Program-made: the position numbers and the translations under genes
Shown here: piece after piece, positions 39,622 through 47,737 of the stretch
Position numbering within the stretch: position 1 is the first letter of the stretch
Layout: every line of letters begins with the position of its first letter
From: Nocardioides oleivorans
Lineage (GTDB): Bacteria; Actinomycetota; Actinomycetes; Propionibacteriales; Nocardioidaceae
Direction of reading: 5' to 3'
Length of the DNA: 64,000 bases
NCBI RefSeq assembly: GCF_004137255.1
Contig: NZ_SDWT01000002.1
Coordinates: 1 to 64,000 of the forward strand
The notes under the pieces: model-generated
What the model saw: only the letters and a program-made list of their open reading frames with translations
Databases searched by the model: none
What the model was told of the DNA's origin: nothing

Positions 39622-40185
39622 TCAATCAGCTGTGGGCAGGGTCGCGTGATCGGTCGGGTAGATGCCGATCGCGAACCCGTACATGGTCTCCCCGGACCTC
39701 GGCATCCGATCGAACTCATCGACCAGCTCGGCCATCCGGTCCCAGAACTGGGAGGCCTGATCCTCCGAGATGCGCGCACGCCGGATGAAGCCCCAGAGCC
39801 TGCCCTGCTCGAACGCTTGCGCGGACTCGCGTGCAGCCACCTCGAAGTCGTTGAAGTCTCGGGGCATCTCTTCGCCCCCTGGTGGCGGCTCCGCAGCCAC
39901 GTAGAACATGCGGGCGGTTCGCCCGTAGAACCGCTCCTCGATCGCTCGCACCCTCCGGGTGCGGACCACCTGTAGCAGGCCGTTGCGGGTGAGCACGTCC
40001 ACGTGGTGCGCGACCGTGCTCTTGGGGCGCTCGACAGCGGCGGCGAGCTCGGTGACGGTCGCGGCCCGCTCATGGAGGAGCTGCAGGATCTCGGTACGCA
40101 ACGGGTGGCCGACGGCGCGCACCTGCGCAGGCTCGGTCAGCGCCATCCGATCGGCCAGCTCATAGTCCGGGGGGTTGTCCGCCAC
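39622..40185 (-). CDS. ArsR-like winged-helix regulator
   Basis: 187-residue regulator with an N-terminal ArsR/HTH_20 winged helix: EPAQVRAVGHPLRTEILQLL, then TVTELAAAVERPKSTVAHHV with the recognition helix, and DVLTRNGLLQVVRTRRVRAI as the wing. The C-terminal 100 residues (YGRTARMFYVAAEPPPGGEE onwards) are the usual ligand or dimer domain of this actinobacterial group and lack clustered Cys, so metal sensing is unlikely. GTG at 40185 was chosen because TAGTCT lies 8 nt upstream; an ATG at 40203 is possible. Divergent from a dienelactone hydrolase, its likely target. Confidence 0.85.
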   Translation of the reverse strand: MADNPPDYELADRMALTEPAQVRAVGHPLRTEILQLLHERAATVTELAAAVERPKSTVAHHVDVLTRNGLLQVVRTRRVRAIEERFYGRTARMFYVAAEPPPGGEEMPRDFNDFEVAARESAQAFEQGRLWGFIRRARISEDQASQFWDRMAELVDEFDRMPRSGETMYGFAIGIYPTDHATLPTAD

Positions 40186-40229
40186 GATCGAACAGACTAG
40201 CATCGCCGAACGTTCCAGAAAGTTCGATC
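40186..40229. promoter_or_regulatory. Putative operator between ArsR-like gene and hydrolase
   Basis: Inverted arms GATCGAAC (40186-40193) and GTTCGATC (40222-40229) surround a central palindrome GAACGTTC (40208-40215). They lie directly between two divergent starts and cover the regulator's -10 box. Confidence 0.5.
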
Positions 40230-40249
40230 AATTGAAGGGTTTCGTTGAG

Positions 40250-40819
40250 ATGGCGGACGTCCTGCTCTACCACCACATCCAGGGCCTGACGGAGGGAGTG
40301 CGTGCCTTCGCCGAGGACCTGCGACAGGCCGGGCACGTCGTGCACACGCCCGACCTGTTCGATGGCCGCACCTTCGACAGCATCGAGGAGGGTTTCGGAT
40401 ACGCCCGCGACGCGGGATTCGACGCGATCCGCGAGCGCGGCGCCGCCGCGGCCGACGAGCTCTCGCCCGAGCTCGTCTACGCCGGGTTCTCCTTCGGCGT
40501 GACAATCGCCCAGCGGCTCGCGCAGACCCGGCCCGGTGCGCGCGGGGCACTGCTCATGCACTCCTGCCTCCCGGTCGCGGAGTTCGGAACTGCGTGGCCC
40601 GAGGGGGTGCCGGTCCAGATCCACGGCAAGGAGGGCGACGAGTTCTTCGACGAAGACCTGCCGGCAGCGCGCGAGCTCGCCGGGTCCACGCCTGCCGCCG
40701 AGCTGTTCGTCTATCCCGGCGACCAGCACCTCTTCGCCGACTCCTCGCTCGACGCCTACGACCCAGACGCGGCCGCCTTGCTCACGGAGCGGGTGCACGC
40801 GTTCCTCGCCTCGGTCTGA
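40250..40819 (+). CDS. Dienelactone hydrolase family protein
   Basis: 189-residue alpha/beta hydrolase of the dienelactone hydrolase family, short and without lid. The nucleophile elbow is YAGFSFGVTIAQ, so the nucleophile is Ser in G-F-S-F-G rather than the Cys of classical DLH. LLMHSCLPVAEFG, the conserved acid in HGKEGDEFF and the catalytic His in YPGDQHLFAD follow. Substrates of such proteins are lactones or small esters; none can be assigned. ATG at 40250 is preceded by GAAGGG. Divergent from the ArsR-like regulator with an operator-like palindrome between. Confidence 0.88.
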   Translation: MADVLLYHHIQGLTEGVRAFAEDLRQAGHVVHTPDLFDGRTFDSIEEGFGYARDAGFDAIRERGAAAADELSPELVYAGFSFGVTIAQRLAQTRPGARGALLMHSCLPVAEFGTAWPEGVPVQIHGKEGDEFFDEDLPAARELAGSTPAAELFVYPGDQHLFADSSLDAYDPDAAALLTERVHAFLASV

Positions 40820-40945
40820 CCGACGCCCCCCACCAGCCTCGGCACACGCCATGGACACAGCATTCGCCGACAGCGGGAGGTCTCGAAGAAGAAACGCGCT
40901 CGAGAAGGTCGCCGCGCCTCACCCGCTGGTGCCAGTTCGGGGGTG

Positions 40946-41383
40946 TTACTGCGACAGCAGTTCCTTGAAGCTTCTGGCTCCAAGCATGGCCAACAGGGCG
41001 GTTGCCTCGGCTGGGCATCCTTCGGCGGTGAGACTGTCGATGTCGGCGCCGTCGATATCAGTGAGAAGTCCCTGCTCGGAATAGAAGGCGAACAGCGCGC
41101 TGCCGAACGTCGCGGCGGCGTACTCGGCCGGCTGCAGGTCCGCGATCCGTGGGGTCTGTTCGGTCAGGAAGCCACATAGCCGATCGGGGCTCAGGGCGAG
41201 GCCCGGGTCGGCTTCGCCGTCAAGGTCCGAGTCGGCCGACGTCGCGTCGTCGATGTCCGATGGCGCGGCAGAGATCGCCGACTCCACGGGCTCCGAGACG
41301 TCGGGTTCGCCAGAGCCGCCGCACGCCCCCAGCGCCGCGAGAAGAAGCGTCGCGGCCGCCGCGCCGGCTCGTCGCGTACCCAT
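40946..41383 (-). CDS. Putative lipoprotein
   Basis: 145-residue exported protein. The N-terminus MGTRRAGAAAATLLLAALGA ends in a lipobox with Cys21 (LGAC), so it should be lipidated and anchored outside the membrane. A Gly/Ser/Asp/Glu-rich linker of about 40 residues follows, then a small domain with conserved-looking LCGFLTEQTPRIADLQPAEY and two cysteines. I do not recognise the domain. Its ATG overlaps the stop of the SnoaL-like gene, so the two are co-translated. Confidence 0.75.
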   Translation of the reverse strand: MGTRRAGAAAATLLLAALGACGGSGEPDVSEPVESAISAAPSDIDDATSADSDLDGEADPGLALSPDRLCGFLTEQTPRIADLQPAEYAAATFGSALFAFYSEQGLLTDIDGADIDSLTAEGCPAEATALLAMLGARSFKELLSQ

Positions 41384-41928
41384 CAGATCTCCCCCGAAGT
41401 TCTGGCCTTCTGGACGGTCCGGACTGCGCGGCGCTTAGCCAGGGCGCAACGCACGAGGTAGGCGGGGGTAGGGGGTACCCAGCCGAGTTGGAAGCTTTGG
41501 CCGAGGTCGTCGCGGGTAGCCCAGTGTTCGGTGACCAGATCGTCGACCACACGCAGCCAGTGGCTCTGCCGCACGGCGAACGTGCGACCGGTCGGAGCCC
41601 AGACGGTGTCGACACAGCCGTCACCGTCGTAGACGACGAAGGGGCCTACGTGCCGCCCTGACATGGTGGTGTCGACCACGGCCAGATCGCCCTCGACGAC
41701 GACGTGCTCGACGCGATGGGCAAGGTCTGCGAACGCGGAGCGAAGCCACACCGCGGTGGCGTAGAAGGCCTCGGGGCCACCCGCCCGACACGCAGGCGGC
41801 TCACTGGCACCCTCGTGATTGACCGCCCCCAACGCCACCACCGCCTGGAACTCGGGGAGGTCACCGTGGGCCATCAGTGCGATGCTGCGCAACGCGGCGG
41901 TGCGGGTGGAATCAATCAACGACGTCAT
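41383..41928 (-). CDS. SnoaL-like (NTF2-fold) protein
   Basis: 181-residue protein with a SnoaL/NTF2-like domain: DLPEFQAVVALGAVNHEGAS, then FYATAVWLRSAFADLAHRVE, VVEGDLAVVDTTMSGRHVGP and FAVRQSHWLRVVDDLVTEHW. In this fold the strand VEGDLAVV and the His/Trp in QSHWLRV line the pocket. Roles range from polyketide cyclase to hydroxylase; none can be chosen. ATG at 41928 begins the domain. Divergent from a TetR regulator, with the lipoprotein gene next in the operon. Confidence 0.82.
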   Translation of the reverse strand: MTSLIDSTRTAALRSIALMAHGDLPEFQAVVALGAVNHEGASEPPACRAGGPEAFYATAVWLRSAFADLAHRVEHVVVEGDLAVVDTTMSGRHVGPFVVYDGDGCVDTVWAPTGRTFAVRQSHWLRVVDDLVTEHWATRDDLGQSFQLGWVPPTPAYLVRCALAKRRAVRTVQKARTSGEI

Positions 41929-41977
41929 CGTCTCACCATTCGTTATAGTGATGCTCGAACGGAATTGAGGATGCAGG
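41929..41977. promoter_or_regulatory. Divergent promoter of SnoaL-like and TetR genes
   Basis: 49 bp between two divergent starts. TATAGT (41944-41949) is a good -10 for the TetR gene with a 28-nt leader. The TetR operator should lie here, but no clean palindrome stands out. Confidence 0.5.
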
Positions 41978-42697
41978 GTGAGCGATGAAGACGTCAAGGG
42001 GTCGATTTCCGAGCGCGCACCTCGTCGGCGCGGTTATGACGCCAGTGGACGTCAAGAGAAGGCCCGGACGACTCGTCGGGCGGTCGTGGCAGCCGCCCAG
42101 GAGCTGATCGAGGAACGGGGCTACGCTGCGACAACCGTGGCAGCCGTGGCCAGCCGCGCGGGGGTGTCGGCGGACAGCATCTACAAGGGCTTCGGCACGA
42201 AGGCCGCGCTGATCAAAGCGGTCTTCGATGTGGTCATCGCCGGTGATGACGAGGCTGTTCCGGTGTCCGAGCGGCCCGAGGTCCAGCGGATCATCGAGGC
42301 GCCTTCTGCCGCCGAGAAGTTGCTGCTCTACGCGGAGGGCGCGGCCTTGCGTGCCGAACGCTCGGCACTGGTGCAGATCGCGGTGCGCGACAGCGCATCG
42401 TCCGACGAACCGATCGGTGAGTTGTGGCGAACGATCCAGGAGCAGCGTCTCAACGGCGCAACGATGTTCGCCCAGCACCTGTTCGGCACCGGAGGGCTGC
42501 GCGAGGGAATCGGCGTCGATGAGATTCGCGACGTCGTGTGGGCCTGCATCTCGGTAGAGGTCTACGACCTCCTGGTCCTCCAGCGCGGCTGGTCGCGCGA
42601 GGACTACGCCACGTGGCTCGCCCGCACCTTGACCGCCTCCATCTGTGCAGACCCCGGACCCCCACCGCGACGAGACAGCGATTCGGACCCGACATGA
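41978..42697 (+). CDS. TetR-family regulator
   Basis: 239-residue TetR-type repressor. The DNA-binding domain (about 25-75) reads TRRAVVAAAQELIEERGYAA, TTVAAVASRAGVSADSIYKG and FGTKAALIKAVFDVV. The C-terminal ligand domain is helical and ends with the pattern WACISVEVYDLLVLQRGWSR, followed by a disordered Asp/Pro tail. Divergent from the SnoaL-lipoprotein pair, which is its likely target. Ligand unknown. Confidence 0.88.
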   Translation: MSDEDVKGSISERAPRRRGYDASGRQEKARTTRRAVVAAAQELIEERGYAATTVAAVASRAGVSADSIYKGFGTKAALIKAVFDVVIAGDDEAVPVSERPEVQRIIEAPSAAEKLLLYAEGAALRAERSALVQIAVRDSASSDEPIGELWRTIQEQRLNGATMFAQHLFGTGGLREGIGVDEIRDVVWACISVEVYDLLVLQRGWSREDYATWLARTLTASICADPGPPPRRDSDSDPT

Positions 42698-43029
42698 CGC
42701 AGACTTCACCACCTGACCGCCCCGGGCTGAACGGCTATCACGACATTCACGACGTGACGGCAAACAAGTTGCGCTTGTTGACGACCAGGAACCGGCGGGA
42801 TCTCGGCCATCACGCGTCCTGCTTCCCGGCGGTGCAAGCCGCCAAGGCGTACTACAGCCTAGTGAGCGGTTGCCGTTGGTGTGCGTCCGCCGGCCACACT
42901 AGCTGGCAGTCGAGTTGCTAGGCTGACTCGAGCTGGTGCATTGCACGCGGCGTAAAGACGCACTCATTGCGGCAGATCCGGATGTTCGTTACCTCAGATG
43001 CGGAGGTTCGCAGTTGCGCCCCGATGAGG
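42698..43029. other. 332-base gap with degenerate repeat
   Basis: No gene is supported. The right part (42947-42997) shares two short blocks with 44887-44987: GCGGCG-A-AGACGCA and CGGCRGATCCGGATG. A minus-strand frame reads CRNECVFTP against CSDWECVYAP there, suggesting decayed copies of one sequence. Confidence 0.4.
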
Positions 43030-44151
43030 TCAGAGCAGCTGCATCGAGTCGATGAACTCGCGCAGGTCCGCGACCATCAGGTCCGGTTCCTCCAGCGCGG
43101 CGAAGTGTCCACCGCGGTCCTCGACGTCGGTCCACCGCACGATCCGGTTGCTCTCCTCGGCCGACGAGCGCAGGCCGATGTCGTGGGCGAACTGGATCGC
43201 TGCGGTTGGTACGCCAGAGCTGACGGGCGTCTCGCCCCAGTCGCCGCCCTGGGCGTAGCCGACGAATGCGGCGCTGCCTGCGGTCCTGGTGAACCAGTAG
43301 AGAGAGACGTTGTCGAGCACGAAGTCGCCGAGGACGTCGCCGGCCGGGGTGTCGGCCGGCCAGGTCCACGCGTGCAGCTTGTCCAGGATCCACGCGAGCT
43401 GTGCCACGGGGCTGTCAGCGGCCATCGCCCCGATGAGCGCGGGCCGCGTGGACTGGATCGAGATGTAGCCGATTTCGCGCTCCTGGAACTCGCCGACCCG
43501 ACGTAGCCGGTCCTGCTCGAGCTCGGTCAGGGAGGACGTGTCGTCGACCTCGCTGACGAAGCCTCCGAGTGCGCCGTTGACGTGGACACCAGCGACGGCG
43601 TCCGGCGCGAGGCGGCCCATATCTGGGGCGATGCCTGCGCCAAGGTCGCCGCCTTGCACGACATAGCGGTCGTAGCCCAGTCGCTGCATGATCTCGACGA
43701 ACGCACCCGCAATGCGGCTGCTCGTCCACCCGCCGGAGGTGAGAGGCGTCGAGAAGCCAAACCCGGGCAGTGACGGGATGACCAGGTGGAAGGAGTCGGA
43801 GAGCCGTTCGATGAGCCCCTCGAACTCGAGGAACGACCCCGGCCAGCCGTGCACGAGCAGCACGGGCGCCGCGTCGGGGTCCGTGCAGCGCACGTGCACG
43901 AAGTGGATGACTTGGTCCTCCACTGTCGTGGTGAAGTGGGGCAGGGCGTTGAGGCGGTCCTGGGTTGCCGCCCAGTCGTGCTCCTGCCAGCGGGCCACGT
44001 GCTCGCGCAGCACGCTGATCGGGACGCCGGTGTCCCAGTCGTCGCCTGGAAGCGGGTCGGGCAGGCGGGTGGCGGCGAGGCGGGTCTGCAGGTCGGCGAT
44101 CGCTGACTGGGGGACGTCGATCTCGTAGGGCGTCACGGGTGTGTCGGACAT
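43030..44151 (-). CDS. Epoxide hydrolase, EHN family
   Basis: 373-residue alpha/beta hydrolase with the N-terminal epoxide hydrolase domain (VTPYEIDVPQSAIADLQTRL, residues 4-110). The oxyanion motif HGWPGSFLEFEGLI lies near 97. The nucleophile elbow QGGDLGAGIAPDM near 177 has Asp as nucleophile, which supports epoxide hydrolysis rather than esterase activity. A lid with the tyrosine region SLYWFTRTAGSA follows, and the catalytic His is in RGGHFAALEEPDL near 350. ATG at 44151 is preceded by GAAGGAG. Divergent from a TetR gene, with a perfect palindrome between them. Confidence 0.92.
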   Translation of the reverse strand: MSDTPVTPYEIDVPQSAIADLQTRLAATRLPDPLPGDDWDTGVPISVLREHVARWQEHDWAATQDRLNALPHFTTTVEDQVIHFVHVRCTDPDAAPVLLVHGWPGSFLEFEGLIERLSDSFHLVIPSLPGFGFSTPLTSGGWTSSRIAGAFVEIMQRLGYDRYVVQGGDLGAGIAPDMGRLAPDAVAGVHVNGALGGFVSEVDDTSSLTELEQDRLRRVGEFQEREIGYISIQSTRPALIGAMAADSPVAQLAWILDKLHAWTWPADTPAGDVLGDFVLDNVSLYWFTRTAGSAAFVGYAQGGDWGETPVSSGVPTAAIQFAHDIGLRSSAEESNRIVRWTDVEDRGGHFAALEEPDLMVADLREFIDSMQLL

Positions 44152-44186
44152 CGGGCTTCTCCTTCGTCTCGTCCGGCGACCGTAGC

Positions 44187-44206
44187 GGAACGGAGTATTC
44201 CGTTCC
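44187..44206. promoter_or_regulatory. TetR operator candidate
   Basis: Perfect inverted repeat GGAACGGA-GTAT-TCCGTTCC, centred between divergent epoxide hydrolase and TetR genes and just upstream of the TetR gene's TAGGGT -10 (44215-44220). Size and symmetry fit a TetR dimer site. Confidence 0.65.
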
Positions 44207-44228
44207 AATACCATTAGGGTGAACAGTC

Positions 44229-44897
44229 ATGAACGTTCCACCACCGCCCAGCTCGCTGCCCGACCGCGATGCGGCCATCCTGGCCGCGGCCGGTCGTGCC
44301 CTCGCGCGCGACCCCCGGGCCAGCATGGCCACGATCGCGGCCGAGGCTGGCGTGGGGATGTCAGCCTTCTACCGCCGGTGGGCCAGCAAGGACGCGTTGG
44401 TGCTGGCACTCAACCTGCAGTTCCTCGCCGCCTACGAGGCCGCGATCAACGCGGCGAACGAGATGCTCGACTCCGGTGCCCCGGCCGTCGATGTCCTTGG
44501 CGACCACCTCCACAGCCTTCTTGGTGACGAAGAGACCTACCACGCCGACCCCACGGTCGGGCTCCCCGCGCGAGGCACTCCGGAGCACGAGCGGTGGCTC
44601 GCGGTCTCCCGCCGGAACCAAGCACTGTTCGAGAGGTTCAGCGCCGAGGGTGCACTGCGTGAAGGCGTCACGTTCGTCGACCTCGGCCTGGTCTTCACCG
44701 CGGCCACGTCCGCGCACGGGGAGACCCCCGATCGCACCGTCGAGCTGCGGCACCGGCTCCTCGACATGCTGATCGACGGCCTTCGTCCTGGAGCGCCCCC
44801 GCTCACCGGTAGAGGTCCCACGACGGTCGACTACTACGGCGAGAACGGTAGGCGTCCGGCGTCCTCGCCAGCATCGAACCCCGACTGCGGCGCATAG
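44229..44897 (+). CDS. TetR-family regulator of the epoxide hydrolase
   Basis: 222-residue TetR-type repressor. The helix-turn-helix domain reads RDAAILAAAGRALARDPRAS, MATIAAEAGVGMSAFYRRWA and SKDALVLALNLQFLAAYEAA. The ligand domain covers about 80-195. The last 25 residues are Gly/Pro/Asn-rich and may be read into non-homologous DNA, since the frame runs into a decayed repeat after 44870. ATG start with TAGGGT 8 nt upstream. It most likely represses the divergent epoxide hydrolase through the palindrome at 44187. Confidence 0.88.
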   Translation: MNVPPPPSSLPDRDAAILAAAGRALARDPRASMATIAAEAGVGMSAFYRRWASKDALVLALNLQFLAAYEAAINAANEMLDSGAPAVDVLGDHLHSLLGDEETYHADPTVGLPARGTPEHERWLAVSRRNQALFERFSAEGALREGVTFVDLGLVFTAATSAHGETPDRTVELRHRLLDMLIDGLRPGAPPLTGRGPTTVDYYGENGRRPASSPASNPDCGA

Positions 44898-45571
44898 ACG
44901 CATTCCCAGTCCGAGCAGGTCTTGCCCCCCGTAGCCCTCGCCGTCCGCACATCGGCGGATCCGGATGCTTCGTCTCGGTGACCTGAGGGAGCGTGGCGAA
45001 TCGCGACTTGCGGTGCTCGAATGACCGCGGCGAGACCTGGGTCGTCGCACGGCTCGCTCTTGAGCGCGCCCATCGTGACTGGCCCGGACCATGTAGGTGG
45101 TCGAGCTGGACCTCGACTGCAAACGACGGTGGCAAGGGGATGGGAGAGCACGAGCGACTCTAGTTGTGGGCCGTGTGTGGACCCAACCTCTCGAAAGCCG
45201 TCAATACAGGCCCTTTCGAGTCAAAGTAGCCATTCCACCCCGTCGATGACATGTCTGCGTTTTTTGCAGGTCAGCGCGCTTCCTTTGCAGAAGGTGGGTC
45301 ACGACGGGCGTCGAGTGGACCGCCATTCGAGGTGTACGACCACGGCGTCAGCGACTTCCGCATCGAGGTGGCCAGGCGGCAAGCAAAAGCGTGTTTGGCG
45401 ACTGGGCATACGCACGTCGCTGGCGGCAGCAGCATCACCGTGTGGCGTGAGACCGGGCTCCGGTGCCCCCTTCGTGGATCCGATGCGGTCCGTCACAGGA
45501 TTGACGCCCCATGTGTGGATGGCGGGCTCGTAGCGTGGTTGGGACACCCCGAGAGAGGAGCGCGAGCGCTG
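44898..45571. other. 674-base gap with decayed repeats
   Basis: No intact gene is supported. It holds one copy of the A/B repeat (45082-45197) and the block related to 42947-42997. Frames open here on both strands lack start signals and recognisable domains. The 3' end contains the ribosome-binding site of the histidine kinase pseudogene (GAGGAG at 45555). Confidence 0.45.
45082..45197 (+). repeat. Island repeat, copy A
   Basis: About 116 bases resembling 47615-47723. The first 63 bases align without gaps with roughly 8 mismatches and share the run GTGGTCGAGCTGGACCTCGA and GGCAAGGGGATGGG. After that, short blocks such as CTCGAAAG still match. Confidence 0.75.
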
Positions 45572-46481
45572 ATGTCCTGCACGCCGCCAGAACCCCCTGA
45601 GGTACCGAGACCGGGGAGATCGCATGATCACGCCGAGGTCCTTGCGCACGAGATTCGCAACCGCCTCTCAGCCGTCTTGGCGCGAGTCGAGCTCGGGGGT
45701 GGTGGAGAGCGGGGAGAGCAGTCCGAGGCTGACCTGTCAGCAATTGCCAACTCGGTGCGCACCACCGTTGACTTGGTGGAGCAGTTGGACTGCGTTGGCC
45801 CGAGCCGAATCGCCTGTCGAGTGGTCGAGGAACGAGTCGTTCGATCTCGCAGCCGTGGCCCGAGATGTCGCGGGGGAGAAGGAGGCCATCTTGGCAACTG
45901 GCGGCCAACGTGTTCGAGTGGTGGCGCGCGGCCCAGTCGTCGTGTTCGCGCGGACCGTCCAGATGCGGAGACTGCTGGAGAACCTGATCGGCAACGCGCT
46001 GCAAGATTCTCCGGACGGTCAGTCCGTAGTTGTTCACGTTCAGGCACGTCCGTCGTTCGTGTGCCTGCGCGTACGCGACTGGGGCGTAGGCATCGCTTCT
46101 GAGGACCTGCCCCGGATCTACGAGCCGGGCTTCCGAGCGAAGCAGCCAGGTGGGCGCGGTCCCGCGGGCACGGGGCTCGGCATGTCGATCTCCAAGCAGA
46201 TCGTGCAAGATCACGGCGGCACGATCGCTACAGCATCGAGATCTGGTTCCGGGACCGAGGTCACGGTAGTCCTGCCGAGGTCCACTGACCCGAACGCACC
46301 GTCGAGCGGCGCTGACTGCCCGCTCGACACAGACCGCGGCCATGCCTCGGCGCGCCAAGCTCGTCCGAGGTCCGGGTCCGCCCGACGCGCAACGGGCGAA
46401 CGCCAAGACGACGACGACCTCGATCACGGTGACTCAGAGCGGGCAGGGGACGTTGCACACAGCGTCATGAGGGTCCGATGA
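45572..46481 (+). pseudogene. Histidine kinase, frameshifted
   Basis: Sensor histidine kinase split by a frameshift. The first frame from ATG 45572 carries the dimerisation/phosphoacceptor helix HDHAEVLAHEIRNRLSAVLA (His in HEIRN) and reaches TTVDLVEQLD. The second frame continues ALARAESPVEWSRNESFDLA and holds a full HATPase_c: N-box LLENLIGNALQDSP, G1 VRDWGVGIAS, F-box YEPGF and G2 GTGLGMSISKQIVQDHGG. Removing one base, the T at 45791, restores a single 302-residue protein. There is no transmembrane or sensor domain before the phosphoacceptor, so it would be a soluble kinase. GAGGAG lies upstream of the ATG. The 3' end overlaps the XRE gene by 4 bp. Confidence 0.8.
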
Positions 46482-47404
46482 CTTCTTCCAGTCCCCCCGG
46501 CCCGTCGATGCCGGATCCGCTGGCCCGTCCAAGCATGTTCGCCGAGCGATTCGCTGAGGCTCTCAGCCGCTCGCATCGCTCCATGTCCTGGTTGCAGCAC
46601 CGACTGGTCTCATCCGGGTACCGCGTCAGCCTCAGTACGTTGAGCTACTGGCGTTCTGGCCGTCGGCAACCTGAGCATCAAGAGTCACTTGAAGCGCTGG
46701 GCGAAGTGGAACGACTCCTCGCGCTCGACCCAGGCTTTCTGCGAGACGCCATCGGGCCACCTCGGCGCCCCGGACCGCCGACGCCGACCATCGCCTTCGA
46801 TGATCTCATCGCTCGTCCGGACCCGCTGGTGGAGGAAGCACTCTCAAGATTGGGCCTTGGCGACTGGACGACGCACTTCACCGAACTGAGCAGTCACGTC
46901 ATCGTCGAGGTCGACGAGCACGGGTCTGAGCGAGCCGTCACGATTCGGGCTGTCCTGCGGGGACGGAGCCCCCATGCGCAGCGGTACCCGTTCTTCCTCT
47001 TCGCCGGCGAGACCATGCATGGTCCGGTTGAGTTTCTGCCCCAGACCGGCTGCCGCGTCGGTCGCGAGATCAAAGACCACGCCCAAGGCCTGTTCGTCGC
47101 CGAAGTCATTCTCGACAAGGCACTAGGGCCTGGCGACACGGCGTTCATCGAAGTCAGCGTCATCCTTGCGCCCCAACGCTTCTCGGGATATCAGCAATTC
47201 GTGGCGCGACGGATCGCCGAACTCGTGATCATGGTTCAGTTTCATCCCGACCGGTTGCCCGTCTCCATCCACAGCTTCCAGCACGCGGACGGACACAGCT
47301 CCACGCTTCCGTACGACCGCGCGGCCGGCACAAGTGCTCACCTGGTGCTCCGTGCATTTGGCCCCGGGACTGCCGGCCTCACCTGGACCTGGAGTGAGGG
47401 CTGA
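46478..47404 (+). CDS. XRE-type helix-turn-helix protein with unknown C-terminal domain
   Basis: 308-residue protein. Residues about 22-80 (FAERFAEALSRSHRSMSWLQ, then RLVSSGYRVSLSTLSYWRSG and RRQPEHQESLEALGEVERLL) form a Cro/C1-like helix-turn-helix in which the recognition helix is followed by W-R-S-G-R. The remaining 220 residues hold no catalytic motif; they are mixed beta/alpha (HVIVEVDEHGSERAVTIRAV, FFLFAGETMHGPVEFLPQTG). This architecture recurs in actinobacterial XRE proteins of unknown role. ATG overlaps the kinase stop (ATGA), so the two were one operon. Confidence 0.75.
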   Translation: MTSSSPPGPSMPDPLARPSMFAERFAEALSRSHRSMSWLQHRLVSSGYRVSLSTLSYWRSGRRQPEHQESLEALGEVERLLALDPGFLRDAIGPPRRPGPPTPTIAFDDLIARPDPLVEEALSRLGLGDWTTHFTELSSHVIVEVDEHGSERAVTIRAVLRGRSPHAQRYPFFLFAGETMHGPVEFLPQTGCRVGREIKDHAQGLFVAEVILDKALGPGDTAFIEVSVILAPQRFSGYQQFVARRIAELVIMVQFHPDRLPVSIHSFQHADGHSSTLPYDRAAGTSAHLVLRAFGPGTAGLTWTWSEG

Positions 47405-47737
47405 TCACTGCCGCTACGACGGAGGACCGGAAGTGTCGTCATCGTTCCGCTTCGACTTGTCGCGCCAGCGTCCGTGGTCGCTCGCTGCAGGCTCGCGACG
47501 TGGGTACCTATCGGAGTCTTGGAGAGTGGGACACGCGATGAGCCGGCAGACACTGCTCGCGGCGAGTTCTGGGTCCTCGTACCGCCGGCTATTGCCCGCG
47601 TTCATCTGTGGCTTGCCCGCACCATGTACGTGGTCGAGCTGGACCTCGAGCGGGATCGACGATGGCAAGGGGATGGGGGAGTTCGCGTGGACTTGAGTCG
47701 TGGACCGTTAACCCCCTCGAAAGTGCGCGCGCTGAGT
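47405..47737. other. Right end of the island
   Basis: 333 bases between the XRE gene and attR. It contains copy B of the island repeat. An open plus-strand frame (about 47,474-47,791) runs through the repeat into attR; it lacks a start signal and is probably not a gene. Confidence 0.45.
47615..47723 (+). repeat. Island repeat, copy B
   Basis: Matches 45082-45197 (see copy A). This copy ends 14 bases before attR, so the repeat is linked to the island edge. Confidence 0.75.
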
